Positions 38,337 through 49,100 of a stretch of 64,000 nt of DNA are shown in pieces. Location of the stretch: assembly GCA_003116975.1 (NCBI GenBank), contig BGKB01000018.1, forward strand, positions 248,001 to 312,000. The letters are read 5' to 3'. Below the pieces are notes generated by a model. That model had not been told where the DNA came from and ran no database searches. It saw only the letters and a program-made list of their open reading frames with translations. This DNA is from Aurantiochytrium sp. KH105 (taxonomy: Eukaryota > Sar > Bigyra > Thraustochytrida > Thraustochytriidae). How positions within the stretch are numbered: the first letter of the stretch is position 1; every line of letters begins with the position of its first letter. Position numbers and translations under genes: made by a program.

Positions 38337-41246
38337 CTATTCTTTACCTTGAAGCGGCATGTCAGCCTTCTCCCACTCCCGGTCCTTTTGTAGCTCAGAA
38401 TTTTCAGTACGGAGCTTTTCGAGATCTTTTTGCAAACTCTCAATTTTCCGTGTCAACTCCTCGGTACTTGGTTGCTGCGATCGCTCGTCGAGATCCTTTT
38501 GCAGACTTTCGATCTTCCGCGTCAGCTCCTCCGTATCTTGCTGCTGCTCTTGCTGCTGCCGAAGATCCGCATTCTCTGCACGAAGTCCGTCTACTTGTGC
38601 ACTCAAAGCGTCTCTGTCCGTTTCAAGAGTCTTGACTTGCACGCGCAAAGCGTCTCTCTCTGCTTGAAGCGCAACATTTGTGCCCTTCAGTTGTGACATT
38701 GCCTTTTCTTGCTCTGTGCGTTTGCGCTTGCGTAGAAACAAGAGCAGGAGATAAAATCCGCCCGCAAGAGGAATAGAAATATAAGGATTTGCGATGGCCC
38801 AGCGTAAGAGTTCCCAGGTGGTTTTGATTGCCTCCCAGAGAATCCAAAACAGTTGAGGCGCAACAATGTACAAAATGGCAGCGACAACCGCCACAGTCGT
38901 CATGAGCATCTTGACAGCAGGAAGAATCATATAGGTAGAGAAAAAGTAGACGGTCACAATGAGCAACACAGAATGCACAAACATTCGGGCCATTTCAAAC
39001 TCTACTTTCGAGTCCACATCCGAGGCGGACTCTTGCCTCTGCTTCAGTTCGGACTGATGGTCTTGGGCTTGCTCCGGTTCATATTCAATTTCCTCTTCCG
39101 GTGCAAAGGACGAAGATGAGCCTTTGTGAGCAGAAGACTTGCTCGAATCCTGTCTTGTACTGTCCTGCTCACTTTTGTCCTCACAGGCTGGCCAGCTCGT
39201 CTCGCATTCTTCATTATTATTCATTTTTATGTCAGCGCTGCTGGATGTCGTCGTGCCAGCATCATCAGAGCCAATTGCAGCAAGGCGTCCGGAAACAGGG
39301 TTTTGATATAGCACAATGGTCCGCACATCAGAGTATAGGATCGACTCTGGGATCGCCTCTGTCACCTCGCCAATGATGAAAGCCTCCACTGTCCCGGACG
39401 AAAGCTTATTCGCGCGCATCTTCTCGCGCGCGGTGTTTTGAAGATACAATAGGGCACGACGCGAATAGAAAATCTCGCGCTGGCCCGAGCGAGTGCAATA
39501 TGACTCGAGAGTGATTCGCACAAGCTCGTCCATTTCTGCTGACGATGGAGGCACAAAAGGAACGACTCCATGACGCGTCACGAGACTAGATCCCGCGACC
39601 AGACGACGCCAAAACGGCCCCGAAGAGAATGGGTTGGCCTGCTCCGAGTGCGAGCCGCGGCACTTTTGCGTTGGATCCTTCATGAGCCTGGCAACCGCCT
39701 CAGAGAGTCGCATAAAGGCCTCTTTATCAAAACCTTCCGAGGTGGGCTGAACGCGCCGATAGAGCTGAGCAATCTCCTCGTCAAAGCAATTCGTCGTCAT
39801 AATAAAGATGCTCTCTCGCGTGGGAAAGACATCACCCGACTTTTTCGCCTGAACGTGCCCGCCGTTGTTGTCAATCATGGGCAAGAGCATCTTCTCGACC
39901 AAGCTCGGATGGCACTTTTCGATCTCGTCAAGAAGGATCACATTGCGCTGAGAGCTGCTAAAGAGATCCGCCATGATTCCAGATCCAGCGAGGCCAGGCG
40001 CGGGGTCTACAAAGCCGTCCACGGAGCGCTCATCCTGATAGTTGACCATGTCAATCTCCTTGTAAAAGTTTTCACGCTCCAGCGTCCCCTTAGGCATGCC
40101 ACAATTATATGCGCGGGCCACGAGCTTTGCAAGCAAGGTCTTTCCTAGCCCTGCGGGGCCGGCAAAGAGAAGAACGACGGGTCCATCACCGGAGCGCCAG
40201 CCATGGCGGATCTGCTTGAGCATTGATTTCACCGCGTCGACAGCGTGAACTTGACCAACAAAGCCTGCGCGACGAATTACGTCTTCGTCAATGCAAGCGT
40301 CACTAACTGCGTCGGGCGAGGTCGGGAGAGGAGGTGGCGCCGGAAGCGAACCATCATCACTCGGGGAGACCCTTTTCGCGCGCAAGCTTTTCATCTCATC
40401 AATGAGAGTCCCAGCATTTGTGAACTGCGGCAAGCCAAAGACAGGATACACGAGCTGTCGCGCTCCAGAGAGCATCAGACGCCCGAGGCCGTTGCGCAGC
40501 TCTGGAGCCCGCATCCACGCCACGTTGGATTCTCGGCGACACACCTCGTCGAGTGTCGTTCGAGCTTTACGGCCCAGGGATTCCTGTAAGATACCTTCGT
40601 CTGCCTCGATTGCAAGCGTATCGCGAGACATGCGGGCGACTTCTTCACCAAAGTTGGTGCTCAAGACGATGAGGAGTTTACCGCATCGAGGAATGTTGAG
40701 ATCATTTTCCGCATCAATGCAGCTTTCGCGATTGCCTAGACTGGCCACCATTTCGTTCACGTCGCGAGTGGTTTCCTTGTCCAGCGCCGCATTTTCCACA
40801 TAGACAAGCGACCACTTGAGTTCGTCGCCCACGATGCGGGACTTTAACCATCCCGATACAGTGTTCAGGATGTCCCCAGATTTCGCTCCTCGCCTTCGAC
40901 GAACCCTGAGCAACGCATCTTTCTTTGCGAGGCGGGGCTTCCACTCCCTGAGGACAGCCAAGAGGGCCTCCTGGTGCGCTTCAACGTCGCCCGCGAGCGC
41001 GAGCACCTTGGAGGCCCCGCTGCCGTCGGCCTCTGCCCACTTTTTCAGCCCGCCGCCACGAAGGCTGTCCACGTTCGCGAGGTCGTCGCCCAAGCTTCCC
41101 TCGGCGAATTCCGCCGACCCCGCAACGGCCAGCAGCAGCGGCAGCAGCAGCAGCAGCGGCAGCGCCGCCACCGCCAGGACCCGCGCGCCGGGTCTCGAGG
41201 CGCGGCGCCTCGAGGTGGTCCTCATCTTCGGCCTCATCGTCATCAT
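38337..41246 (-). CDS. LAP1-like domain fused to Clp/torsin-type AAA+ ATPase, with membrane spans and coiled coil
   Basis: 969 residues from ATG 41246. A signal sequence or anchor lies at 22-43 (VLAVAALPLLLLLPLLLAVA). Residues ~78-270 lack Walker motifs but follow the LAP1 fold order: KVLALAGDVEAHQEALLAVL, LKWSLVYVENA, GKLLIVLSTNF, then LRNGLGRLMLSGARQLVYPV. The last matches the LAP1 C-terminal LNGLWSRISHLVLPV and puts Arg256 at the Arg-finger site. Residues ~320-650 form an active-looking AAA+ domain: FVGQVHAVDAV, Walker A GPAGLGKT (363-370), Walker B VILLDEIEK (436-444), sensor 1 FIMTTN, and VVPFVPP as in torsins. An acidic linker (about 655-750) leads to two or three membrane spans (about 756-775, 782-803, 823-838). 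A cytosolic coiled coil (845-960) follows, with the repeated heptads TEELTRKIESLQKDL. ATPase and built-in activator would both lie in the lumen. Confidence 0.75.
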   Translation of the reverse strand: MMTMRPKMRTTSRRRASRPGARVLAVAALPLLLLLPLLLAVAGSAEFAEGSLGDDLANVDSLRGGGLKKWAEADGSGASKVLALAGDVEAHQEALLAVLREWKPRLAKKDALLRVRRRRGAKSGDILNTVSGWLKSRIVGDELKWSLVYVENAALDKETTRDVNEMVASLGNRESCIDAENDLNIPRCGKLLIVLSTNFGEEVARMSRDTLAIEADEGILQESLGRKARTTLDEVCRRESNVAWMRAPELRNGLGRLMLSGARQLVYPVFGLPQFTNAGTLIDEMKSLRAKRVSPSDDGSLPAPPPLPTSPDAVSDACIDEDVIRRAGFVGQVHAVDAVKSMLKQIRHGWRSGDGPVVLLFAGPAGLGKTLLAKLVARAYNCGMPKGTLERENFYKEIDMVNYQDERSVDGFVDPAPGLAGSGIMADLFSSSQRNVILLDEIEKCHPSLVEKMLLPMIDNNGGHVQAKKSGDVFPTRESIFIMTTNCFDEEIAQLYRRVQPTSEGFDKEAFMRLSEAVARLMKDPTQKCRGSHSEQANPFSSGPFWRRLVAGSSLVTRHGVVPFVPPSSAEMDELVRITLESYCTRSGQREIFYSRRALLYLQNTAREKMRANKLSSGTVEAFIIGEVTEAIPESILYSDVRTIVLYQNPVSGRLAAIGSDDAGTTTSSSADIKMNNNEECETSWPACEDKSEQDSTRQDSSKSSAHKGSSSSFAPEEEIEYEPEQAQDHQSELKQRQESASDVDSKVEFEMARMFVHSVLLIVTVYFFSTYMILPAVKMLMTTVAVVAAILYIVAPQLFWILWEAIKTTWELLRWAIANPYISIPLAGGFYLLLLFLRKRKRTEQEKAMSQLKGTNVALQAERDALRVQVKTLETDRDALSAQVDGLRAENADLRQQQEQQQDTEELTRKIESLQKDLDERSQQPSTEELTRKIESLQKDLEKLRTENSELQKDREWEKADMPLQGKE

Positions 41247-41554
41247 CTCCTCCGTCTCCTTCTCTTCGCGCGCTGCCCACGCTACGCCCCGCGTGCGTAC
41301 GCGCGCGCGTCCGGGCTCTGACGCAGGCGCGGCTGCGTGCGCGAAGCCCGTCCGTCGCGCGCCTCGTTCTCGCCGAGGAAGGGGCTCTGCTGCTCTGCGC
41401 TTCGTCCGTCGACGGCGCGGTTCGAAACGATTTGAATCGATCGATTTTGAAAATCGTTTGAACCGATTTGAAAAGTTCGCGCTATCAAGGCGTCACCGCG
41501 GGCGTCGCAGAACTCTATATCCATCTGTCGCTGGACGTACGTCATTTGGCGAAG
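41247..41554. promoter_or_regulatory. Shared promoter of the fusion ATPase and TBC genes, with nested inverted repeats
   Basis: 308 bases between divergent ATGs. GGTTCGAAACGATTT (41419-41433) pairs with AAATCGTTTGAACC (41451-41464) with a single-base gap. The perfect palindrome AATCGATCGATT (41435-41446) sits in the loop. This is a likely binding site or cruciform. Confidence 0.5.
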
Positions 41555-42823
41555 ATGGGGCGCGAGGTGGCGCGCAACGGCGGCCGGCGCGCGGGCAAGG
41601 CGGCCGAGGTGGAGCGCGCCGTGGCGGCGCGGGACGCGGAGAGGCTCGCGGAGCTGAGCGCCGAGCCGGGCGGGCTCGTCTCGGACTTTCTCAGACGCAG
41701 GGCGTGGCCACTGCTGCTGGCCGCGGACGCCGACGACGCGGCCGCGGCCTCGCCCAAACGCGCCAAAACGCGCGACGCGCTCGTGCAGGAATTCAACATG
41801 GACATCGAGCGGAGCATGTTCCACTTTGGCTGCGACAAGGCGCTGCCGCGCGACCTCCGGGTCCTCAAGCGGGAGGCCCTCACAGAAATTATACTCAATG
41901 TGCTACGAGCTGACGCGACTCTACACTATTACCAGGGCTTTCACGACGTAGCGACGGTGCACCTTCATGTCATGGGTAATGACATTCGCGCAGCGTCCGA
42001 AACGACCCTGGCGGCAAGTCGACTTCAGTTCAAAGATCATCATGGGCAGGACTTTGGCGCCACCATACAGGCAATGAACTTGCTGCCCGTGATCATTCAC
42101 CATTTCGACCGCAAGGTCAGCACCACACTCGAACGCGCAGAGGTTGGACCCATGTTTGCGCTCGCGTGGGTTCTCACCGGATTTGCGCACTCGGTGCAAG
42201 ACCTCAACGTGACTGCCCGTCTGTTTGATATCATTCTTGCGTCGCACCCGCTCCTCTGCATCTATCTGGCGGCAGCACTTGTCTTGCGTCCTACCACCCG
42301 CCGCAGATTGCTTGAGGTAGCCGAAGAGGACTGTAGCATGCCAACAATTCATCATTTTTTGCAAAACATTGCCCCACCCTGCGCGCCAATGACTTCTCGG
42401 GATTCGTGGGAACAGCGCAACAAAAAATATAAAGCACAGCGTACACGAATTGCCAAACGACAAGCCAGCGCAGGCGCGCCCGTGTCAGGCTCATCATACG
42501 TGCCGGCGACCCGCGCTGAAGAAAAGGAGAATTGTGTGGACAATCTTGTCGAGTCTGCACTCTTCATGATGGCAAGGTTTCCTCCCGCAGATCTCATTCG
42601 CGTCGGCGAGCGAACGCGGAACGTCGACCTGCCCAAATCATCGGCAATGAGGTTACCTCTCAAGACACGTCGTGCATGGATTGCATCCATGAACTGGGCA
42701 GTGCACCATGCTCGGTGGACAGTCTCTCATCCTGCGGCAACCGCAGCAGCCGTCGCAGCAGTCGCCGTGGCGCTGGCGCTCGTTTGGACGCGACCATCTA
42801 CATTGAACGCTATGGCCAGGTAA
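41555..42823 (+). CDS. TBC1D20/Gyp8-like Rab GTPase-activating protein, C-terminally anchored
   Basis: 422 residues from ATG 41555 (the frame is open from a TTG 29 codons earlier). TBC domain landmarks: RRRAWPLLL, then FNMDIERSMFHFG with the catalytic Arg86, then ATLHYYQGFHDVATVHLHV with the catalytic Gln127. Next come FALAWVLTGFAHSVQD and LFDIILASHPLLCIYLAAALVL. The last two are specific to the TBC1D20/Gyp8 branch. A hydrophobic C-terminal stretch (AATAAAVAAVAVALALVW, about 393-411) followed by a few residues makes a tail anchor, as in TBC1D20, which sits in the ER and inactivates Rab1. Both dual-finger residues are present, so GAP activity is expected. It shares a promoter with the fusion AAA+ gene and is convergent with the dynein gene. 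Confidence 0.88.
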   Translation: MGREVARNGGRRAGKAAEVERAVAARDAERLAELSAEPGGLVSDFLRRRAWPLLLAADADDAAAASPKRAKTRDALVQEFNMDIERSMFHFGCDKALPRDLRVLKREALTEIILNVLRADATLHYYQGFHDVATVHLHVMGNDIRAASETTLAASRLQFKDHHGQDFGATIQAMNLLPVIIHHFDRKVSTTLERAEVGPMFALAWVLTGFAHSVQDLNVTARLFDIILASHPLLCIYLAAALVLRPTTRRRLLEVAEEDCSMPTIHHFLQNIAPPCAPMTSRDSWEQRNKKYKAQRTRIAKRQASAGAPVSGSSYVPATRAEEKENCVDNLVESALFMMARFPPADLIRVGERTRNVDLPKSSAMRLPLKTRRAWIASMNWAVHHARWTVSHPAATAAAVAAVAVALALVWTRPSTLNAMAR

Positions 42824-43148
42824 TCGATGCATTTTTAACGTTGTCAGATGCGAACAATGTGCACCTAGGCCAAGACCCCCTTTTTAGTTTATAAATTGTA
42901 CAACGTGATTTCACGAACACTTTTCTATTTTCGAGTTGCTCTTGTGGTCGATATCTCACAAAACAAATGCGGACTTTGATATCACGCACGAATCGCCTGG
43001 CCATAAAAGCTTCAAGAAATAATAAGAAAACTCGAATCGGGACCTCGATCTCAAGACCCTGCGCGAGACATCCACACGAAAACAGACGGACAAAGAAACA
43101 ACTAGAACACAGAACCAAACAAAACAGAAACGACAAATTATGAATTCC
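42824..43148. other. Convergent spacer, nothing recognised
   Basis: 325 AT-rich bases between the TBC stop and the dynein stop. An A-rich stretch (43080-43140) on the plus strand would be T-rich for the dynein transcript. No gene is seen. Confidence 0.4.
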
Positions 43149-46100
43149 TCAGCTAAGCACAAGTGCTGCACCACGCAAAGCCCAATGCGAGGGACGCTGC
43201 TCCTTGGATGGCAGCTTGATGTACGCGACAAACTCGCGACGAGCCGTGTCTCGATACAGCGGGGCCTCATAAGGACCGAACGGGCCGTATTCGGCACCAC
43301 TTCGCTTTGCCGCGTCGCGCGTCGTAGCCGACACATGAATGACGGGCATTGGCGTCGAGACAGTCTTCGGCGCAGGAGCCGAGAGCGAATGATCCGAAGC
43401 GTTCCATGCAGCACCTTCCAAGACAAGTCCATGAACGTAAACGCCGTGCTTCGGCGCTGCGCGCACATGGGTGTTGTCCGCAAAACTTGTAATTTGCGTC
43501 GACAACTCGACACTGTCCAGAGCCCACCCGTCTTCTACGTGAGCTCGAGTCACCTCTTGCTTGACAGCTGTCAAAAGCGCCTGCGGGCGCGCAAACCCCC
43601 CAAGCCAAATGCAAGACGGCGCGCCGTGCGTTGCCCAACTTGCAAAGTGGTCAACTCGATCGTGACACCCTGTCATCCACGAATTTAGACCCGCAGCTTG
43701 CCAACCCCATGATGAAGGTACCTTGGCGACAAAGATAAGATCATGTAGCTCAGCGAGCTCCGGGGTCATTGTTGCGTGACCCTTGAGTGCAGCTAACAGC
43801 TCTCGCAACGAAGTTTTCACGGTTGTCAGCACATTCTGCAAAAAGGCGAGCTCTTGCGAAAGCACAACATTCAACGGGACAGAAAGACCGCCGAGACGTT
43901 CAATGTGCGCGGCACAAGCCGAAGGCGCTGGCAGCTTTGGCAATTCGCTCAAGATTTTGGCTGCTCGCGTGGCGACGTCCATCTCGGCTTGACCCGTTGC
44001 GCTAGCATCATCTGTACTTTGCGCAGGAGCGTGCTTGGGTTGCATTTGCAGCATCGAGTCCAAGAGTGTCTGCGAAGTCTGGGCACGCGAGCTGACCTGT
44101 GCGTTTGCGTGCAATCCAAGCACCTCGGCGCTGTCGTCACCTTCTGGGAAAGCTGCCACGGCCGCGACGTACTGCTCAATTTCAGGGAAGTCAGGAACCT
44201 CGTACATGAACGTCGGGCTCCGGGCCAAAGTTGCGCCCGGCGCCAACGAAGCGGGCTGCAAGTAGGTGTCCGCGAAGGTTGCCATGAGACGGCGATCTAC
44301 ATCATCCGTGACGGACGCACCGAGCTGAACTTCTGCAACCATGTACTGGATTGCATGCCAGGAGATCTCAGAAGCACCAAACAGATGTCGCTCCACAAAT
44401 GAAAGAGACGCTTGCAAGTCGCCAACTGTGAACTGGTACGGGATCGTCCAGCCAATGGGGCCAATACGCCGCCGCTCTTGAACAACGGCGTGCAAAAAGC
44501 ACGTAGTGTAGAGCATCTTCCTCCATACGTCTGATTCAACCCGATCGAGCCTCTCTTGATCAACCAATTCCGTAAAGCAGCGCATCATTGATGATTTGAT
44601 CCCCGCGGGAGGCTCATTTGTCACTTTGAGGGCTTGTTGCAAGAGCCCAACGGGAAAGTCTGGCCGGGACTCGGTTGTCACGAAAAGGCGGAACTTCGGA
44701 TTTACAGCGAGTCGCTCCTCCGCAGCGCCAGATTCTGCATGACCCACGTAGCCATTGTCGCCCCCAGAGGGCCCACTCGGCGCTTGCGAATCACTCGATA
44801 CTGCGTGCTTCACCTTTTCCAGAATCCCCTGAAGTGCGTCCATAAAGCCAATGTCGAGGTGCCCGTTCTGCAAAAGCACCCATTCGCCAAGGGCAATGGC
44901 TGCGCTCAGCGATTTAAGCGCCACAGGACCCTGGCCGGCACCCATTGACACGCACGTCAGCCGCTGCTTTTGACGTTTGCACAATGCTTCAAGTGCTTCC
45001 GTCGGGTCTCCGCCAGGGCTTAACAAGTACACGACGGGGATGTGCGGCTCTGTCTGCTCGAGCGCTGTCTCCATTGACTCTGCAGGGCTTGTCACAAAAT
45101 GTGGCCCAAGAAAGGGGTGAGTGTGTCCGTGCGATTCGATCATTTCGCTCTTGGCTACAAAAGCTCGTGCTGCACGTGCCGCGCGATCTTCGCGCAGGAC
45201 ACGCACCAGGAGAAGCCGGAAGAAGTCGCCCGTCATGTCTGACGCAAGCTTGCTTTCGTAGTCGGGGATCTGACCGAGCTCAGGGCTGTCGCTTTCCCAC
45301 CAACGCCGCCACAGGGACTCTTTGCCGACAATGTTGGCCATCAAAGAGCCGAAGAATGGCACATTCTGAGACAATGCAAGTGCATTTAGGTATGCTTCCT
45401 GCGACAACCACGAAATCGGTTTTGGCGGCGCGGTGTTTGCGTCAATGTCCGCAGCACCTCGCAACAACACATCGACCATCGCGGGCTCGACAATATGACT
45501 CTTGAGCAAACACTGAAGGCATACAAAGAGCACAAACGCGAGCTTGTCCTTTTTGTAAAGTCCAAGATTCACATAGTGGTGCACAGTTGCAGTGAGGGTC
45601 TTGATTATGGCAGAGACACGGCGCACAATACTCGGGTTCTTCTCCGCCAAGTCCATCGCTCGTCGGAAAAGTACAATGAACTGGTCCAAAGCTGTCTGGT
45701 ACATGGGGTTGAGCGCGCTGAGAGCGACAATTCCAAAGTACAACGCTGTTCCCCGCGTTGCCACGGCACGATACTGTTCGCGTTTCTCAAGGATCGAGGC
45801 TCGCGTTTCTGCGGCAGTCTGCAACTTCTCGTTAACCTCTGTTGCAGCTCGCTTCGTACCCGCCAGAACTGACACCAGCGCGTCATCGTCCAAAAGATTG
45901 CCGCTGTTCTCCGTCAATCGCTCCAAGAGCTCTTCATTCAACACGTGCAGCCGGCGCGTGTTGCTCGTCACGGAGGCCAAGACTTCGGTCAGCTGGTCCT
46001 CCAGCGCACGCTGCTCCTTCTGGATGACTTGGCCCAAAAGCTGATCCTCGAGACCCTCTTCCGTGACCGTGAAGTCGATCACAGTGGTTCGCGCCTGGAG

Positions 46101-49100
46101 CTCGGGTGTGAAGCTCGCGCGAGAAGCGCTTGTGATGAGGAAAAGAGCAAAGGAAACGTCAAAGTCCACTGCCTTGTCAGCAATGACAATGTAGTGCGCT
46201 CGACCCCGCGAGACGATTTCTTTGTCGAGCACCGGGTCCAGCACGGGATCGACCTCATCTTGGATACCCGTCACCACGAGGCTCTTACCCTGAGCGAGGC
46301 ATGACTCTAGCTGGTCTCGGAAGCGCGGATGCTGCATGGTGGTCGTTCCAAAAGCAGGCAGTTGCGCCGCCTCGCGTCGACGAATCCATTGCAGGGCTTG
46401 GCCTTGCGGATCTACCAGCAACGGATGTCGCGCGCTCTGCATTACGAGGACACCATTTTCCACTGACAACGAGTCGCGCGGGAGACCTTGTGCTCCAAAA
46501 TCGGCAACAGTTACTGGATCTGTAAGGAAACCCAGCAAATCGAAGGTCCCAGGTGCGCCACCTGCAGTAACCTTTGCGTTTGTCTCGTCCTCCCCAGGCG
46601 TCACATTTTCGCGCAGCGTCACAGGCACCTTACGCTTGACAAGGTCTCCCACGAAGCACGTCTGCACAAGACGGTTGCGGAAGTCCTGGTTGAATGCTCC
46701 AGCATATGAAAGGAAGGCGCTCGCGACGGCGCAGTCGCCAACAAGACGCTTCTTGGCATCGGCAAAAGCACTCGCATCTTGGCCCCAGCGCGTGCGCTCA
46801 TCCTTGAGGCCCTCAATAAGCGCAGTGGCCTTATCCATGCGCGCCCTGCTCTGGCGGGTTCCGTCTTCGATTTCCTGCTTCTCAGCCATTTGAGCCTGGA
46901 AACGTTCCTGAAGCTCTTCAAGCTTGTTCTTGCATGACTGCAGCTTGCTTTCGGCATCGGCTAGGTCCCCAAGTGCGGTTTCCAGCTTAGCCTCAGCCAG
47001 ACCGAGCTTTTCGAGCTTAGGTTTCACCATTTTCGAAGCGCTGTGGTACTTTGCCATGGCAAGAACCCATGCGCAAAGGCCTTCGCAAGCCTTGCTGGCG
47101 TTACGCGCAACCAACGGGGAAAAGTCGGGCAGGTCGAGATACGGCATGAGCAGTTCAATTGTCTCGTCATTGATGTTGTCCTTTTCCTCTGCAGAAAAGC
47201 GAAAGAGACTCTTAAGAAAGCCCGAATCTGCCAGCATCGACTTTTGACACAGTGTATACGAGTCGCCGACAAAGCGGATCTCCTTCTTCTCCTTGCCAAT
47301 ACCAATGTTCACCTTGGCCATAGAGACCGGCTTGAGCTTGTACATGCGCAAAATCATGACACCATCAAAAGTGAGTTTGATGATGTCACCAGGCTTGGGC
47401 AGCTTTTTGAGCTCGTTGAGATCATTCGGTTTGATGGAGTTGGCAGCCTTTTCAGCTTCTTCCAAGAATGGCTGCGCAGCCTTGAGATCTTCCTCCGCGG
47501 CGTTCTTTTCCTCAGTAATGAGTGCTGCTTCAGCCTCGCAAGCAGCTTTAATGCGCGAAACTGCATCGGCTTCCTTTTTCGCTTCCATCGAAGACTGTTC
47601 CAGTGAGCTGATCATGGAATTGCACGCCTCCTCGGCGGCGCGCAGTTTGACCTCCTCCTGGGCCAGAACCACCTTGAGCTGCTCCACATCACTCGCTCCA
47701 GTGGCAAGCTTGGAGAGTCCGAGCTCAATTTGTGTCTCCTTTTGCGTCAGCTCCTCGAGGCGTTGAGCGTACATGTCCTTGAACTGCTCTAGATACGAGA
47801 GAAAGGACTTGGGCGTCATATGGATCGATCCCTGCAGCTGTGCATTGTAGGCGCGGGCCTGTTCTTGCGCCAAGGCGTGCACCGAGCCCGTGTGCGCGAC
47901 CAAGGATGCACGCACCGCGTCGCTACAAGTCAGTTCAAAGTCAGCAAGGCGTTGATCCGCCACGGCCTGCAAGGCTTCCGTAGGCCACGGCAGGTACCAG
48001 TCAATAAAGGATTCTGCAAAAAGAGCCGGGAATCTTCGCACTCGCTCCTGGTACTTTGCATGCACCGGGGACATGCACAAAATCATATGCAGCTTGTCGC
48101 GGATCGAGTCAACAAAGTAGCGCGTCAGGTTTTCGGGCGTGTCGATGAATCCAGGCTGCTCCTTGATGGCAATGCTACGCATGTCCGAGGCCATCACGGC
48201 AAGCTCATCCTTGGGAAAGAGGGACACGATGTCGCCGCTCGATAGATACGCATTAAAGATCTCCAAAAAGGACTCCTCACGGATATCTGGCTCGCTGACG
48301 AGGAATGCAAGCGATTTGCGCTCCTTGCCCACCACCCTGTACAATGCTCTCATGTCCTCGAAAAGGTTTGCTCGAGAGTAAGACTTGGACACATTCATCC
48401 GAAAGAGCTCGAGCTGGGCAATGTAAGCAGCCAGTTTAGCGATGCTCTGCTTGCCAGAGCCTCCGACACCAACAAGCAAAAGATTACCGCGAGGGAGACC
48501 GAGCACCCGTACCGCACGCAAGAGATGTGAGAGGGCGTCACGAAAGAGGACAAGGTCCAGCTCGCGTTCAGGATTCTCTTGATTGTGCAGGTCGAGGAAC
48601 TCAAACACCCGCTCCTGCAGAGCCTCCATCGAGGATGCGGGCTCGTACACGCGCGGCGCTGGGGCAACGACCGACCCGTCGTCTTCGTCAATGACAGGAT
48701 CTCGCAAGAAGTCCACAAATTGCACCAGCTCTTTGGGGCCGGCACTCGATTTACCACCTTGAGCAACTTCCTTCTTGGATTGCTTTTTGTTTCCGGATGC
48801 GCTCGCATTTGAGCTTGCGCTTGCACCTGAACTAGCGCTAGCATAGTAACATTGAGAAGCGACATCCTTGCCCAAATCTCGATTCGCGACCTCGTCAGCA
48901 ATTGATCGCAACCGAGACTTGTCGGTCTCGCAGATCAGCTTATCAGCAAAGACGCGTTCCACCTCATGGCGCCAAACCTTATAAATGGTCTTCTCGCCCA
49001 ACTCAAGAATTACGTCCACGGGCACACGCATTACGCCCTGGAAGACACGGCTCAGATCGCGGAGCGTAAAGATGTAGTGTGCCTTTGACGGCGTCGGCAG

